Assembly: GCA_964494505.1 (NCBI GenBank)
Contig: CAZBRO010000003.1
Span: 62,001 to 126,000, forward strand
Length of the DNA stretch: 64,000 bases
Source: CAIYRG01 sp964494505
GTDB lineage: Bacteria > Pseudomonadota > Alphaproteobacteria > Micropepsales > Micropepsaceae
Direction of reading: 5' to 3'
Positions 17,657 through 26,730 of this stretch are shown piece by piece. The notes beneath the pieces were generated by a model, which saw nothing but the letters and a program-made list of their open reading frames with translations, had not been told where the DNA came from and searched no databases. The first letter of the stretch is position 1, and each line of letters opens with the position of its first letter. The translations under genes were made by a program, and so were the position numbers.

Positions 17657-17869
17657 ATGAGCAGGGCCGGGCTTTGCGTCGAAGACGTTTGCACCGAGTG
17701 TCGCGCCATTTGTGTACGCGTGTACCGCGAATTGCGCGGCGCCGGCATTCACGACGAGAAGGCATTCGATGCCGCGACGCGCGTGCTCGAATTGCGCCAT
17801 CCGGGGCGTCTGCGCGAATTCTATCGCGGGCTTGCGGCCGAGTGGATCGCAGGCGACGGCGATCTCTGA
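17657..17869 (+). CDS. Small four-cysteine protein behind an FNR-type box
   Basis: 70 residues. The start has GGAGAGG about 9 bases upstream. The N-terminal 20 residues hold four cysteines at positions 7, 12, 15 and 19 (C-x4-C-x2-C-x3-C), followed by a charged helical region (RVYRELRGAGIHDEKAFDAA...) ending in acidic residues. The spacing suits an Fe-S cluster or zinc site, but I cannot say which. No signal peptide, so cytoplasmic. The TTGAT-N4-ATCAA box just upstream suggests induction at low oxygen. I do not recognise the family. No partner gene is close on the same strand. Confidence 0.72.
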   Translation: MSRAGLCVEDVCTECRAICVRVYRELRGAGIHDEKAFDAATRVLELRHPGRLREFYRGLAAEWIAGDGDL

Positions 17870-18016
17870 TTCCCGCGCATAGGCAGGAACGTAATTCACG
17901 CGCAAGACGATAGCGCTTCTTCGGACCGCCTCGATTAACTAATAACCTGGAAACCATTCCCGCTCGAGCCCGCCGATGGGCTATTGCGCGGACTTGTGTC
18001 TCCATGGAGTCCGTGC

Positions 18017-18985
18017 GTGCGTCGTCCAGTTTTGTATTTCGTTGTTTTCGCAGCCGCCGTGTTTGTTAATGCTCCCCTTGCCGAAGCCAGTCTGACACGA
18101 GGGCCGGACGGAGCCTTTTCCGGCGGCAGCGGGGTCGCCAACGGCGGTGGCGGGACGTCCGGCGGACAACAGGACGACGGCGGCACGCATCATTCCGGCG
18201 CCGGGGGCGGGTCCATCGGTGGCGGCGGCTCGGGCGGCGGCCAGCATTCCGGCGGCAATTCGCAAGGCGGCGATGGCGGTCATGGCGGCGACACGGGTGC
18301 CGGTAGCGGCAACAACGGCGACACGGGTGCCGGTAGCGGCAACAGCGGCGGCGGGACCGTGCTCGCGGGCGGCGATTCCTCGCACTCCAATTCGCAAGGT
18401 ATTGGCAACGGCGCAGAGAGCGGAAATTCGCAAGGCGGATCGAATAGCGGCGGCGCCCCCCATTCCGATGGGTCGAACGCCAACGCGCAATCGCACGGCA
18501 ATGACGGTTCGGACGGAACCAATAACGGCGGGAACGGCGGCAGCGGAAGCGGCCAAGGCAACGAACAGGGAGGCAGCCAAGGCGGCGGCCAAGGCGGCGG
18601 CTCACAGGTCGCCGGCAATACCGGCCAGGGCCCGAGCGGCGGCAGTCAAAACGGCGGCAGCGGAAACGACGACGGCAAAAGCGACAACAACAACGGCAAC
18701 AGCGACGGCGGCAATGACGGCAATGACGGTGGAAGCAACGCCGGCGATTCAGGCAATGGCGGAAGCGGCGGCGGCAAACCGGAAGACGGCAAAGGCGCGG
18801 GCGATTCCGGTCCGATCATCATCGGCGGCGATCTGCCGCTCGATCCCGGCCTGAACGGCGTCCCCGACGGCGGCGGCAATCCGCCGCCCGGCGCAACCAA
18901 TGTGCCGGAACCGCCGGCCCTTCTCCTGCTGGGCTCGGCGCTGCTCGTCCTTGCGGCCCTTCGCCGGCGCAAGGCCCGCGCCTGA
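18017..18985 (+). CDS. Gly/Ser/Asn-rich PEP-CTERM exported protein
   Basis: 322 residues from the GTG at 18017 (GGAG 7 bases upstream). A signal peptide (VRRPVLYFVVFAAAVFVNAPLAEA) precedes about 240 residues of low-complexity Gly, Ser, Asn, Asp and Gln repeats (GGNSQGG, GSGNNGDTG). The C-terminus is a classical PEP-CTERM sorting signal: VPEPPALLLLGSALLVLAAL followed by RRRKARA. In species with an exosortase this is cut at the membrane and the protein is moved to the surface, often in an extracellular matrix. Function of the Gly-rich part is probably structural. Coding certainty is supported by both end signals. Confidence 0.78.
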   Translation: MRRPVLYFVVFAAAVFVNAPLAEASLTRGPDGAFSGGSGVANGGGGTSGGQQDDGGTHHSGAGGGSIGGGGSGGGQHSGGNSQGGDGGHGGDTGAGSGNNGDTGAGSGNSGGGTVLAGGDSSHSNSQGIGNGAESGNSQGGSNSGGAPHSDGSNANAQSHGNDGSDGTNNGGNGGSGSGQGNEQGGSQGGGQGGGSQVAGNTGQGPSGGSQNGGSGNDDGKSDNNNGNSDGGNDGNDGGSNAGDSGNGGSGGGKPEDGKGAGDSGPIIIGGDLPLDPGLNGVPDGGGNPPPGATNVPEPPALLLLGSALLVLAALRRRKARA

Positions 18986-19004
18986 CAATCCGTAGACGGA
19001 TGTT

Positions 19005-19580
19005 TCAGCGGCGGCGGGCCGGGGCGGGCACGCGCACCGGCGGATCCGGCGGACCCCAGAACACCTGCGTCGCGTAGGCAATCGTCCCGTTGAACACCAC
19101 ACCCACTCCGGCGCGGTCATATCGGGGCGAGAGGATGTTCGCCCGGTGGCCCTCGCTTTGCATCCAGCCCCGCACCGCGCGGCGGGCGAAAGCGTCCGGA
19201 TCGAACGCGTGGCTGGAACTCATCTCCATGAAGATGTTCTCGCCGACCGCGCCATAGGGCCCGAAGACTTCGTGCACCTTGTCGGCGGCGATGAAATTGC
19301 CCTCCGCGTCCTCATGGCTGAACGGCGAGCCATGGGCCATGGAATCGGAGCGCAGATGCGCGATTTTGCCAAGCTGCGCGTCGAACGAAAGCGGCTTTGC
19401 ATCCGGCGCATTGCGTTCGCGCTGTTCCTCTATCAGTTGCGCGATCAGGGTTTCGGCGTGGGCTTCCTCGGCCTCGATATCGGCGGCGCGATAGGTCTGC
19501 GCGGCGGATTGCACGCCGGCCCCTGCGAGAAACGCGGACAAGACGCTGAGGATTGCGGCATCGCGGAGGATTCTGCGCAT
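19005..19580 (-). CDS. CAP/SCP-domain exported protein
   Basis: 191 residues from the ATG at 19580 (a GTG at 19616 is also in frame). Signal peptide MRRILRDAAILSVLSAFLAGAGVQSAAQ. The CAP domain shows LSFDAQLGKIAHLRSDSMA with H in the DSMAHGSPFSH stretch, then GENIFM, then GWMQSEGHRANILSPRYDRAGVGV, the conserved helix and strand of CAP proteins (PF00188). Bacterial members are secreted and of varied, mostly unknown role. It runs convergent with the PEP-CTERM gene, 19 bases apart. Confidence 0.88.
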   Translation of the reverse strand: MRRILRDAAILSVLSAFLAGAGVQSAAQTYRAADIEAEEAHAETLIAQLIEEQRERNAPDAKPLSFDAQLGKIAHLRSDSMAHGSPFSHEDAEGNFIAADKVHEVFGPYGAVGENIFMEMSSSHAFDPDAFARRAVRGWMQSEGHRANILSPRYDRAGVGVVFNGTIAYATQVFWGPPDPPVRVPAPARRR

Positions 19581-19796
19581 GATCGATTTATAGCCCGTCA
19601 GTGTCGGCTGGCGCACGGTAAATGCGGAATCATTGCGGCGTTAGTGCGGCCCAAATATGCGCTGACGGCTCACGGCCGGCATATCGCTTCACGATCTCAC
19701 GACTGCGGCTGCCGGAACGCCCGCGCGATGCCCATATACCAATCGAAACGCAGCGAGCTTCAGGAGGGGCGTGCTGCCCAACTCGGAGGTTCAATC

Positions 19797-20210
19797 ATGA
19801 AACGGCTTGGATACGCGCTCGGCGCGGCGGCCGCCCTTACGCTCCTCGCCGGATGCGCGAATGGCGGCTATTACGAAGGAGCGTATGGCGGCGGCGGTGG
19901 CTATTACGGCGACTACGCCTACGATCCTTACTACGACCCCTATTTCTATGGCCCGGGCGTTGGGTTCGGGTATTACGATTTCGATGGCGGCTATCGCGGC
20001 TATCGCGGTGGCGGCCATGACGGCGATCATCATGGCGGCGGCGGTCATCACGGCGGCGGGCCCGGCGGCTTCGGTGGAGGCCATGGCGGCTTCGGTGGAG
20101 GCCGTGGCGGGTTTGGCGGCGGTCACGTCGGCGCAACGGGTGGCGGCCATGCAGGTGGCGGAGGGGACGGCGCCCATGGCGGCGGCGGGCTCGGCCCTCA
20201 GCACGGCTGA
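19797..20210 (+). CDS. Gly/Tyr/His-rich lipoprotein
   Basis: 137 residues from the ATG at 19797 (GGAGG 8 bases upstream). The lipobox LLAGC at residues 16-20 is clear, so Cys20 should be lipidated. The mature part is low complexity: a Tyr/Asp/Gly segment (YYDPYFYGPGVGFGYYDF), then a His/Gly segment (GGGHHGGGPGGFGGGHGGFG). His clusters could bind metal ions, an inference. The gene stands alone and ends at a strong terminator. Similar Tyr/Gly-rich exported proteins are encoded at 25279 and 26221. Confidence 0.75.
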   Translation: MKRLGYALGAAAALTLLAGCANGGYYEGAYGGGGGYYGDYAYDPYYDPYFYGPGVGFGYYDFDGGYRGYRGGGHDGDHHGGGGHHGGGPGGFGGGHGGFGGGRGGFGGGHVGATGGGHAGGGGDGAHGGGGLGPQHG

Positions 20211-20220
20211 TCAGCAATAG

Positions 20221-20266
20221 TCCTCATGCTGAGCTTGCCGAAGCATGAGCCTGCCGAAGCATGAGT
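20221..20266. repeat. Palindromic intergenic repeat, family 4 (TCATGCTGAGCTTGCCGAAGCATGAG)
   Basis: Hairpin CTCATGCT / AGCATGAG around GAGCTTGCCGA, then a second partial copy. The same layout with different arm bases is at 62287. Confidence 0.75.
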
Positions 20267-20277
20267 CACGAATAACA

Positions 20278-20309
20278 AAAGGGCCGGAGATTTCTCTCCG
20301 GCCCTTTTT
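20278..20309. terminator. Bidirectional rho-independent terminator
   Basis: Thirteen-base perfect stem AAAGGGCCGGAGA / TCTCCGGCCCTTT around TTTC with T-run, between the lipoprotein gene and groEL. Confidence 0.93.
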
Positions 20310-20335
20310 CAACTCCGAACGCGTGTGGCTGAACA

Positions 20336-20369
20336 ATTATTCGCTAATCGCCACTCGCCATTCGCATTC

Positions 20370-20370
<1 letters not shown>
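20336..20370. repeat. Degenerate short repeat, family 2 (ATTCGCCATTCGC type)
   Basis: ATTATTCGCTAATCGCCACTCGCCATTCGCATTCT unit next to the groEL stop. Related GCGAATGGCGAATAGC strings lie at 22056 and 23787. Key string here: CTCGCCATTCGC. Confidence 0.7.
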
Positions 20371-22022
<1,652 letters not shown>

Positions 22023-22055
22023 TGTGTTTGCTCCTGAGTACTCGATGGGAATGAG

Positions 22056-22121
22056 GAATAGGCGAGTGGCGAATGGCGAATAGCGAATGGTCCATCCGCT
22101 GTTCCCTATTCGCTGCTCGCG
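22056..22121. repeat. Degenerate short repeat, family 2, inside the groES-groEL gap
   Basis: Strings GCGAGTGGCGAATGGCG and GCGAATAGCGAATGG, followed by an inverted partner CCCTATTCGCTGCTCGCG. It can fold into a hairpin in the groESL transcript between the two genes. Confidence 0.7.
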
Positions 22122-22124
22122 TGA

Positions 22125-22451
22125 TTAGGCGGCTTTCTTGCCGCCGCTCTTGGCGGTGGTGCGGCCCTCGACGATGCCCATGATGTCGGACTCCTTCATG
22201 ATCAGGAGGTCCTCGCCATCAATCTTCACCTCGGTGCCCGACCATTTGCCGAACAGCACGAAATCGCCGGCCTTCACTTCGGGGGGAACGCGCTTGCCGG
22301 TATCGTCGAGCGCGCCCGGCCCGACGGCGATCACTTCGCCTTCCTGCGGCTTCTCCTGGGCGGTCTCCGGGATAATGATGCCGCCTGCGGTCTTCTGCTC
22401 TTCCTTGACGCGGCGGACGACCACGCGGTCGCCAAGAGGACGGAATCTCAT
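22125..22451 (-). CDS. groS: Co-chaperonin GroES
   Basis: 108 residues from the ATG at 22451 (GAGGAG 7-8 bases upstream), with an in-frame ATG six codons earlier that lacks such a site. RFRPLGDRVVVRRV, the mobile loop EEQKTAGGIIIPETA and GDFVLFGKWSGTEVKIDGE are all characteristic of GroES. It is about ten residues longer than usual at the C-terminus (EGRTTAKSGGKKAA), a basic tail. It caps GroEL in the folding cycle. First gene of the operon. Confidence 0.98.
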   Translation of the reverse strand: MRFRPLGDRVVVRRVKEEQKTAGGIIIPETAQEKPQEGEVIAVGPGALDDTGKRVPPEVKAGDFVLFGKWSGTEVKIDGEDLLIMKESDIMGIVEGRTTAKSGGKKAA

Positions 22452-22524
22452 ATGGGTCTCCTCGTTCAAAAGTTAACGAATTCAGCGGTTTAGGATGTTG
22501 CCCCTAGCCAGAACCAAAGGCATG

Positions 22525-22551
22525 GCAGCACTCTCAGCTCTAGAGTGCCAG
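22525..22551. promoter_or_regulatory. CIRCE operator (HrcA site) of groESL
   Basis: AGCACTC-N9-GAGTGCC inverted repeat: left arm GCAGCACTC (22525-22533), nine-base spacer, right arm GAGTGCCAG (22543-22551). Each arm matches the TTAGCACTC/GAGTGCTAA consensus in seven of nine positions. It overlaps the start of transcription of groES on the minus strand. Confidence 0.9.
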
Positions 22552-22564
22552 CCGGTGTGCGCGG

Positions 22565-22593
22565 TACATAGGCACCGGCGTTGCCTTGGTCAA
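22565..22593 (-). promoter_or_regulatory. Probable sigma-70-type promoter of groES
   Basis: On the minus strand TTGACC (-35), 17 bases, then TATGTA (-10). Transcription would begin just before the CIRCE operator, which fits HrcA repression. Confidence 0.7.
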
Positions 22594-22649
22594 GGCGGAC
22601 CGCGTGAAATTTTCGTGTCGGGGCGAATGCAGAAGGCGGAATTTCGGGC

Positions 22650-23024
22650 GTGAATTTCAGGACGGCATTCCGAAACGCGGTGACCGCGACCGGAGTGGCC
22701 GCGTGGTTCGGCTTCAACCTCGTGATGGGGTTCTACACCTATTTGTGGCGCAACAGCCCCGAAGCCCCCGATTTTGCGCTCGGCCGGATTGCGCCGATGT
22801 ACCACGCCCATGTCCGCGTCTTTTTCGTGCAGCCCTGGGAAAAGCGGGTGGCGTTTTATGGGCTTGCGCTGTCGCTCGGCCTGCTGGCGGCCGCGGGCGT
22901 TGTGGGGGTGGTGTTTTTCCGCCGGGATATGGTCCCGCGGCGCAGTCTTTCCCGGCTGAATCTGGCAGCACTGCTGGTATTTCTCGGCTGGTTTGTCTAT
23001 GCGCTCTGGCCGCTGCATAGCTAA
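22650..23024 (+). CDS. Three-helix membrane protein of unknown function
   Basis: 124 residues, starting at a GTG. Transmembrane segments are at about residues 14-32 (VAAWFGFNLVMGFYTYLW), 68-88 (FYGLALSLGLLAAAGVVGVV) and 103-121. The loop before the second helix is WEKRVAFYG. I do not recognise the family. It is divergent from groES with a 198-base gap, so its promoter lies there too. The start is supported by the membrane pattern and the absence of an in-frame ATG before the first helix; the Shine-Dalgarno is weak. Confidence 0.6.
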   Translation: MNFRTAFRNAVTATGVAAWFGFNLVMGFYTYLWRNSPEAPDFALGRIAPMYHAHVRVFFVQPWEKRVAFYGLALSLGLLAAAGVVGVVFFRRDMVPRRSLSRLNLAALLVFLGWFVYALWPLHS

Positions 23025-23031
23025 ATGGTTT

Positions 23032-23080
23032 CCTCCCCCGCTTGCGGGGGAGGTGCTTCGCGTGGCGAGGCGGAGGGGGG
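23032..23080. repeat. Palindromic intergenic repeat, family 1
   Basis: Hairpin CCTCCCCCG-CTTG-CGGGGGAGG and a trailing GGCGGAGGGGGG, which lies 10 bases before the next start codon and can act as its Shine-Dalgarno. Confidence 0.8.
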
Positions 23081-23090
23081 ACGAACGCAG

Positions 23091-23786
23091 ATGAGCGAGG
23101 GCTTCTCAGGTTTCCCGAAAGACTTGTTCGCCTTCTTCCGCGAGTTGAAGGCGAACAACGAACGGCCCTGGTTTGAAGAGAACAAGCCTCGTTTCCGCGA
23201 GACCGTTCAGGCGCCCATGTCCGATTTCATCGCCGCCATGGCGCCCCACCTCAAGCGCGTGTCGAAGGAATTCGTCGCAGACCCCCGGCCCAATGGCGGC
23301 TCCATGTTCCGCATCCACCGCGACGTGCGCTTTTCCCGCGACAAGCGTCCGTATAAGGAACATGCCGCCTGCCAGTTCCGCCACCGTTTCGGCCGCGATG
23401 TGCACGCGCCGGGATTCTACGTGCACTTGGCCCCGGACGAAATCTTCTTCGGCGGCGGTATGTGGATGCCCGAACCCGAAGCGCTCCTCAAAATCCGCGA
23501 GCGCATCGCGGCCAAGCCCGCCGAATGGAAGAAGGTCGCCGGCAGCAAGAAATTCGCGCAGATCTTCGGCGGCATCGAAGGCGAACAGCTGACGCGCCCG
23601 CCGCGCGGCTTCGATCCCGCCCACCCCTTCATCGCCGACATCAGGCGCAAAAGCTTTGTCGCGGGGCGCGAAGCGACCGCAAAGACCGCGCAATCGCCGG
23701 GGTTCGTGACCGAAGTCGCCGAAACATTCCGCGCGCTGTCGCCGTTGATACGTTTTCTCTGCGCCGCGCTCGACGTGCCGTACTGA
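23091..23786 (+). CDS. TIGR02453 / DUF2461 family protein
   Basis: 231 residues from the ATG at 23091. The conserved start FPKDLFAFFRELKANNERPW and the later RFSRDKRPYKEHAACQFRHR, FGGGMWMPEPEALLKIRERI and LTRPPRGFDPAHPFIADIRR match the TIGR02453 / DUF2461 family, for which no enzymatic activity is established to my knowledge. The repeat upstream provides a purine-rich stretch (GGAGGGGGG) that appears to be the ribosome-binding site. Monocistronic. Ends directly at a family 2 repeat. Confidence 0.85.
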   Translation: MSEGFSGFPKDLFAFFRELKANNERPWFEENKPRFRETVQAPMSDFIAAMAPHLKRVSKEFVADPRPNGGSMFRIHRDVRFSRDKRPYKEHAACQFRHRFGRDVHAPGFYVHLAPDEIFFGGGMWMPEPEALLKIRERIAAKPAEWKKVAGSKKFAQIFGGIEGEQLTRPPRGFDPAHPFIADIRRKSFVAGREATAKTAQSPGFVTEVAETFRALSPLIRFLCAALDVPY

Positions 23787-23855
23787 GATGGCGAATGGGG
23801 AATGGCAAATAGCGAATAGGGAATGGCGAATTACAGACCATTCGCCACTCGCTAC
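23787..23855. repeat. Degenerate short repeat, family 2
   Basis: ATGGCGAATGGGGAATGGC, AATAGCGAATAGGG and an inverted CCATTCGCCACTCGC; fills the gap between two convergent genes. Confidence 0.7.
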
Positions 23856-23856
23856 G

Positions 23857-24960
23857 TCAGCCCCACACCTCGTTGGCGAGTTCGACGATCATGGAGAGCT
23901 TCGCCCATTGCTCGTCTTCGGCGAGGACATTGCCTTCCTCGGTCGAAGCAAAGCCGCATTGCGGCGATAAACAAAGCTGATCCAGCGCGACATATTTCTC
24001 CGCTTCGCCGATGCGGCGCTTGATGTCGTCCTTCCTTTCCAGCGTGCCCAGCTTCGTCGTCACCAATCCCAGAACGATCTGTTTCCTCCCCTTGGGCACG
24101 AACCGCAGAGGCTCGAAACCGCCCGCGCGCTCGGTGTCGTATTCCAGGAAATAGCCGTCGTAATTGCATTGCCCGAACAGGGTCTCTGCGACCGGCTCGT
24201 ATCCGCCGGACGCGATCCAGGTCGAACGGAAATTGCCGCGGCAGACATGGGTGGTGATGGTCACGTCGGCCGGTTTCGCGGCGAGCGCACGATTGACCAT
24301 GCCCGCATAGGCTTCGCGCAAGCCATTGACATCGGTGCCGCGCTGCTTGGCTTTCTCGATCTCGTCCTTGGAACACAAATACGCCCATGCGGTGTCGTCG
24401 AACTGCAGATACCGGCAGCCTGCGTCGTAGAAAGCGCGCACCGCTTGCGCATAAGTGTCGGCCAGCGCCGCAAACAGCGATTCGCGGTCGGGATAGAGCG
24501 CCTTGTTCACCGAGCCGACGCGGAAATGCAGAACGTTGGGGCTTGGGATGGTCATCTTGGCCGTGCGCTTCGTATGCGCCTTCAGAAACTGGAAATGGGC
24601 CAGCATCGGATGATCGGACGGAAAGCCCAGCTTCCCCACGACATGGGGCGCCTGCGCCTTGGTCTGCACGCCCTGGAACTGAATGCCCGAACCTTCCTGG
24701 CGCACCTCCACGCCGTCGAGCATTCCGAAGAAATCGAAATGCCACCAGGCGCGGCGGAATTCGCCGTCGGTGATTCCGCTGAGCCCGATCTCCTGCTGTT
24801 TGGCGATGATCGTTTCGATCTCGCGGTCTTCCACCGCCTTCAGGGCGGCCGCATCGATCTCGCCTGTCTCGCGTTTGGCGCGCGCCTCTTTCAGGGCTCT
24901 CGTGCGCAGGATGCTGCCGACATGATCGGCGCGGAAGGGCGGGGTGGTTCTCATGGTCAT
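23857..24960 (-). CDS. Cobalamin-independent methionine synthase-like methyltransferase (MetE C-terminal family)
   Basis: 367 residues from the ATG at 24960 (GAGGAG 7 bases upstream; a second ATG is two codons in). Only the MetE C-terminal barrel is present, as in YxjG/YxjH-type proteins; full MetE is about 750 residues. The zinc-site motifs are visible: THVCRGN (His-x-Cys), an acidic site in FLEYDTERAG, and LSPQCGFAS (Cys). The N-terminal half shows FRADHVGSILRT and GITDGEFRRAWWHFDFF. Such enzymes move a methyl group to homocysteine or a related thiol from an unknown donor. Monocistronic; no S-box or SAM-II-like leader is evident to me. Confidence 0.85.
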   Translation of the reverse strand: MTMRTTPPFRADHVGSILRTRALKEARAKRETGEIDAAALKAVEDREIETIIAKQQEIGLSGITDGEFRRAWWHFDFFGMLDGVEVRQEGSGIQFQGVQTKAQAPHVVGKLGFPSDHPMLAHFQFLKAHTKRTAKMTIPSPNVLHFRVGSVNKALYPDRESLFAALADTYAQAVRAFYDAGCRYLQFDDTAWAYLCSKDEIEKAKQRGTDVNGLREAYAGMVNRALAAKPADVTITTHVCRGNFRSTWIASGGYEPVAETLFGQCNYDGYFLEYDTERAGGFEPLRFVPKGRKQIVLGLVTTKLGTLERKDDIKRRIGEAEKYVALDQLCLSPQCGFASTEEGNVLAEDEQWAKLSMIVELANEVWG

Positions 24961-25027
24961 GGCGGCTCTCCTCTTTGACCCTATCATTGCCGAGCGCGCG
25001 CCACGATCAAGCTTGCGCTCGTGTCGT

Positions 25028-25181
25028 GGTTCCGAAGTTCGCTTCATTGCCGATATCGGGCTCCTGCGAACTTCGAAACCGAAACGATACGAGAATCAAT
25101 AGATTGCTGGTGTCCTCGCGATTCCGAAATTCGCAAAGAGCCCGATATCGCCATCAGGCGAGTTTCGGAATCGGGACACCA
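25028..25181. repeat. Paired palindromic element, two inverted copies (family 5)
   Basis: Copy A, 25028-25080: GGTTCCGAAGTTCGC / GCGAACTTCGAAACC. Copy B, 25108-25181: TGGTGTCC + CGATTCCGAAATTCGC paired to GCGAGTTTCGGAATCG + GGACACCA. The loops (ATTGCCGATATCGGGCTC, and AGAGCCCGATATCGCC) are near reverse complements, so B is A inverted. The element fills most of a 318-base gap between divergent genes at 24960 and 25279. Confidence 0.85.
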
Positions 25182-25278
25182 GGCTGACCGGGCCATTAAC
25201 CGCGCGTTCATGCTCGGTTCAGCCGCCTGCTGGCAGAGTCCGCGACAATCGGGCGGGGGCCTGAGAAAGAGGAAGACC

Positions 25279-26091
25279 ATGAAACGCATCGCCAAAGCCT
25301 TGCTCGGCGCCGCAGCGATAGCCGGAGCGGCCATCGCGGTTTCGGCCCCGGCGGAAGCAGCCGTGGGCGTGTATCTGGGCGTGGGAGGCGGGGCACCCTA
25401 TTACGGCGGCTACTACTCCGATCCGTATGCCCGGCCCTATTACGCGCCCGCCTACGGCGATCCGTATTATGGCGGCTACGCTTGCGACTCGTATGACTAT
25501 TACGATCCGCCATGGGGCTATCCGCCGGACTACTGCAATTACCAGGTCTGGACCGAGCCGGTCTATGTCGGCGGTTCCTGGTACGGCGGCCCGATCTATT
25601 ACCGCAATTATGGCGGTCTGAACTGGTTCTGGCTGAATGGCGGCTGGCACCGCGACGAATGGCGAGGCGCGCGGCCTTCCCGGATCGATTGGAGCCGCAA
25701 CCATTATTGGAGCGGTCCGGTTCAACGTGGCGGTTTTGCCGGCGGCGGCCGGGACGGCCGTTCCTTCGGGCGCGACGGCGGCGGTTTTGACCGCGGCGGC
25801 GGCTTCCAAGGGCGCGCCCAGTTCGACAATCGCGGGCGCTCGGATGGCCGCTTCGCGGGCCGTGCTCCCGGAGGCGATGGCGGCGGGGCCTTCGTGCAGC
25901 ACGGCGATGCCCGGCCCACGCCAGGCGGCTTTGGCGGCGGGCGCGCCTTTCAGACGCGCGGTCCTGAGCCAAGTGGCGGCGCTGGCGTCCGGGGCGGCGG
26001 CCCGCAAAGCGGTGGCGGTGCCCGGAGCAGCGGCGGCACCCACAGCAGCGGAGGAGAGCACGGCGGCCATGGCCATGATCGGCATGGCTGA
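25279..26091 (+). CDS. Tyr/Gly-rich exported protein
   Basis: 270 residues from the ATG at 25279 (AGAGGAAG 5-6 bases upstream). Signal peptide MKRIAKALLGAAAIAGAAIAVSAPAEA. Mature part in three blocks: a Tyr/Gly/Pro region (YYGGYYSDPYARPYYAPAYG), a conserved aromatic block (NYGGLNWFWLNGGWHRDEWRG), and a long Gly/Arg/Ser tail (GGGRDGRSFGRDGGGFDRGG) ending GGHGHDRHG. The aromatic block with W-x(2)-NGxWHRxEWRG is common in small exported alphaproteobacterial proteins of unknown role. Secreted or envelope structural function is inferred. Paralogous to the next gene. Confidence 0.78.
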   Translation: MKRIAKALLGAAAIAGAAIAVSAPAEAAVGVYLGVGGGAPYYGGYYSDPYARPYYAPAYGDPYYGGYACDSYDYYDPPWGYPPDYCNYQVWTEPVYVGGSWYGGPIYYRNYGGLNWFWLNGGWHRDEWRGARPSRIDWSRNHYWSGPVQRGGFAGGGRDGRSFGRDGGGFDRGGGFQGRAQFDNRGRSDGRFAGRAPGGDGGGAFVQHGDARPTPGGFGGGRAFQTRGPEPSGGAGVRGGGPQSGGGARSSGGTHSSGGEHGGHGHDRHG

Positions 26092-26220
26092 TAGATCGTA
26101 AGTGGTTGTATCTGCTTTGGAACTTGGCTCGTCCTGGCACGTTTTCCTGGTGCGGGGACCCGGGTTGAACCCCGAGTCTCCCACCGACCAGCCAGGAGGG
26201 GTTGGAGCAAGGAGGCAGCT

Positions 26221-26514
26221 ATGAAGACGATCGCAAAAGCGGCACTCGGCGCACTGGCTTTGGCTTCCCTCGGAGCCGTCGCGTCCGCGCCGGCTGAGGC
26301 CGCAACCTCGTTCGGGTTCTCCATCGGGCCGGGGCCGTATTTCGGCGGCTACTATGGCGGCTATTACGGCGATTATTACCCCGACCCGTGCCTGAGAGCC
26401 TATCCGTACCGGCCGGGCTTTTGTTATGGGCCGGCGCCTGTCTACGGCTACACCTACGACCGGCCTTATTATTATGGACCTCGGGGCTATGTCCGCTTTT
26501 CCGATCGCCGCTAG
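26221..26514 (+). CDS. Small Tyr/Gly-rich exported protein with a stop just before a conserved-looking tail
   Basis: 97 residues from the ATG at 26221 (AAGGAGG 5-6 bases upstream). Signal peptide MKTIAKAALGALALASLGAVASAPAEA, nearly the same as the upstream paralogue. Mature part FGFSIGPGPYFGGYYGGYYG, two cysteines (DPCLRAY, GFCYGPA) and ends FSDRR. The frame continues past the TAG at 26512-26514 for 14 more codons (RDWDRGRDRHWRR) to a TGA at 26557, right before the terminator. Those residues look like a genuine tail for this kind of protein, so the TAG may be a recent nonsense change. Confidence 0.72.
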   Translation: MKTIAKAALGALALASLGAVASAPAEAATSFGFSIGPGPYFGGYYGGYYGDYYPDPCLRAYPYRPGFCYGPAPVYGYTYDRPYYYGPRGYVRFSDRR

Positions 26515-26572
26515 GCCCGCGATTGGGACCGTGGCCGTGACCGCCATTGGCGCCGCTGAGGCGGAAGCCGGG

Positions 26573-26606
26573 AACGGCGCGGGATGAAGGTTCCGCGCCG
26601 TTTTTC
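26573..26606 (+). terminator. Rho-independent terminator
   Basis: Stem AACGGCGCGGGA / TTCCGCGCCGTT (one mismatch) around TGAAGG, then TTTTTC. Ends the two Tyr/Gly-rich genes. Confidence 0.9.
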
Positions 26607-26730
26607 TTTGGTGGTTGACGGGGAAAGCCCGTCTGCCGACACTGCGGCGCAATCCGGCAAAGTGGAACCCGGTTTGCCGTAGATCGCGCGGCCACAAAGA
26701 ATTCACCCCAAACGCAAAGCAGAGATTCCT

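Noticed and set aside
24961..25278. SAM riboswitch upstream of the MetE-like gene
   Set aside because: The structure there is a pair of inverted palindromes (25028-25181); I see no SAM-II or S-box conserved core.
26512..26514. TAG considered as pyrrolysine codon
   Set aside because: No pylT or pylS-like gene in the window and the context fits a simple nonsense change or natural stop.
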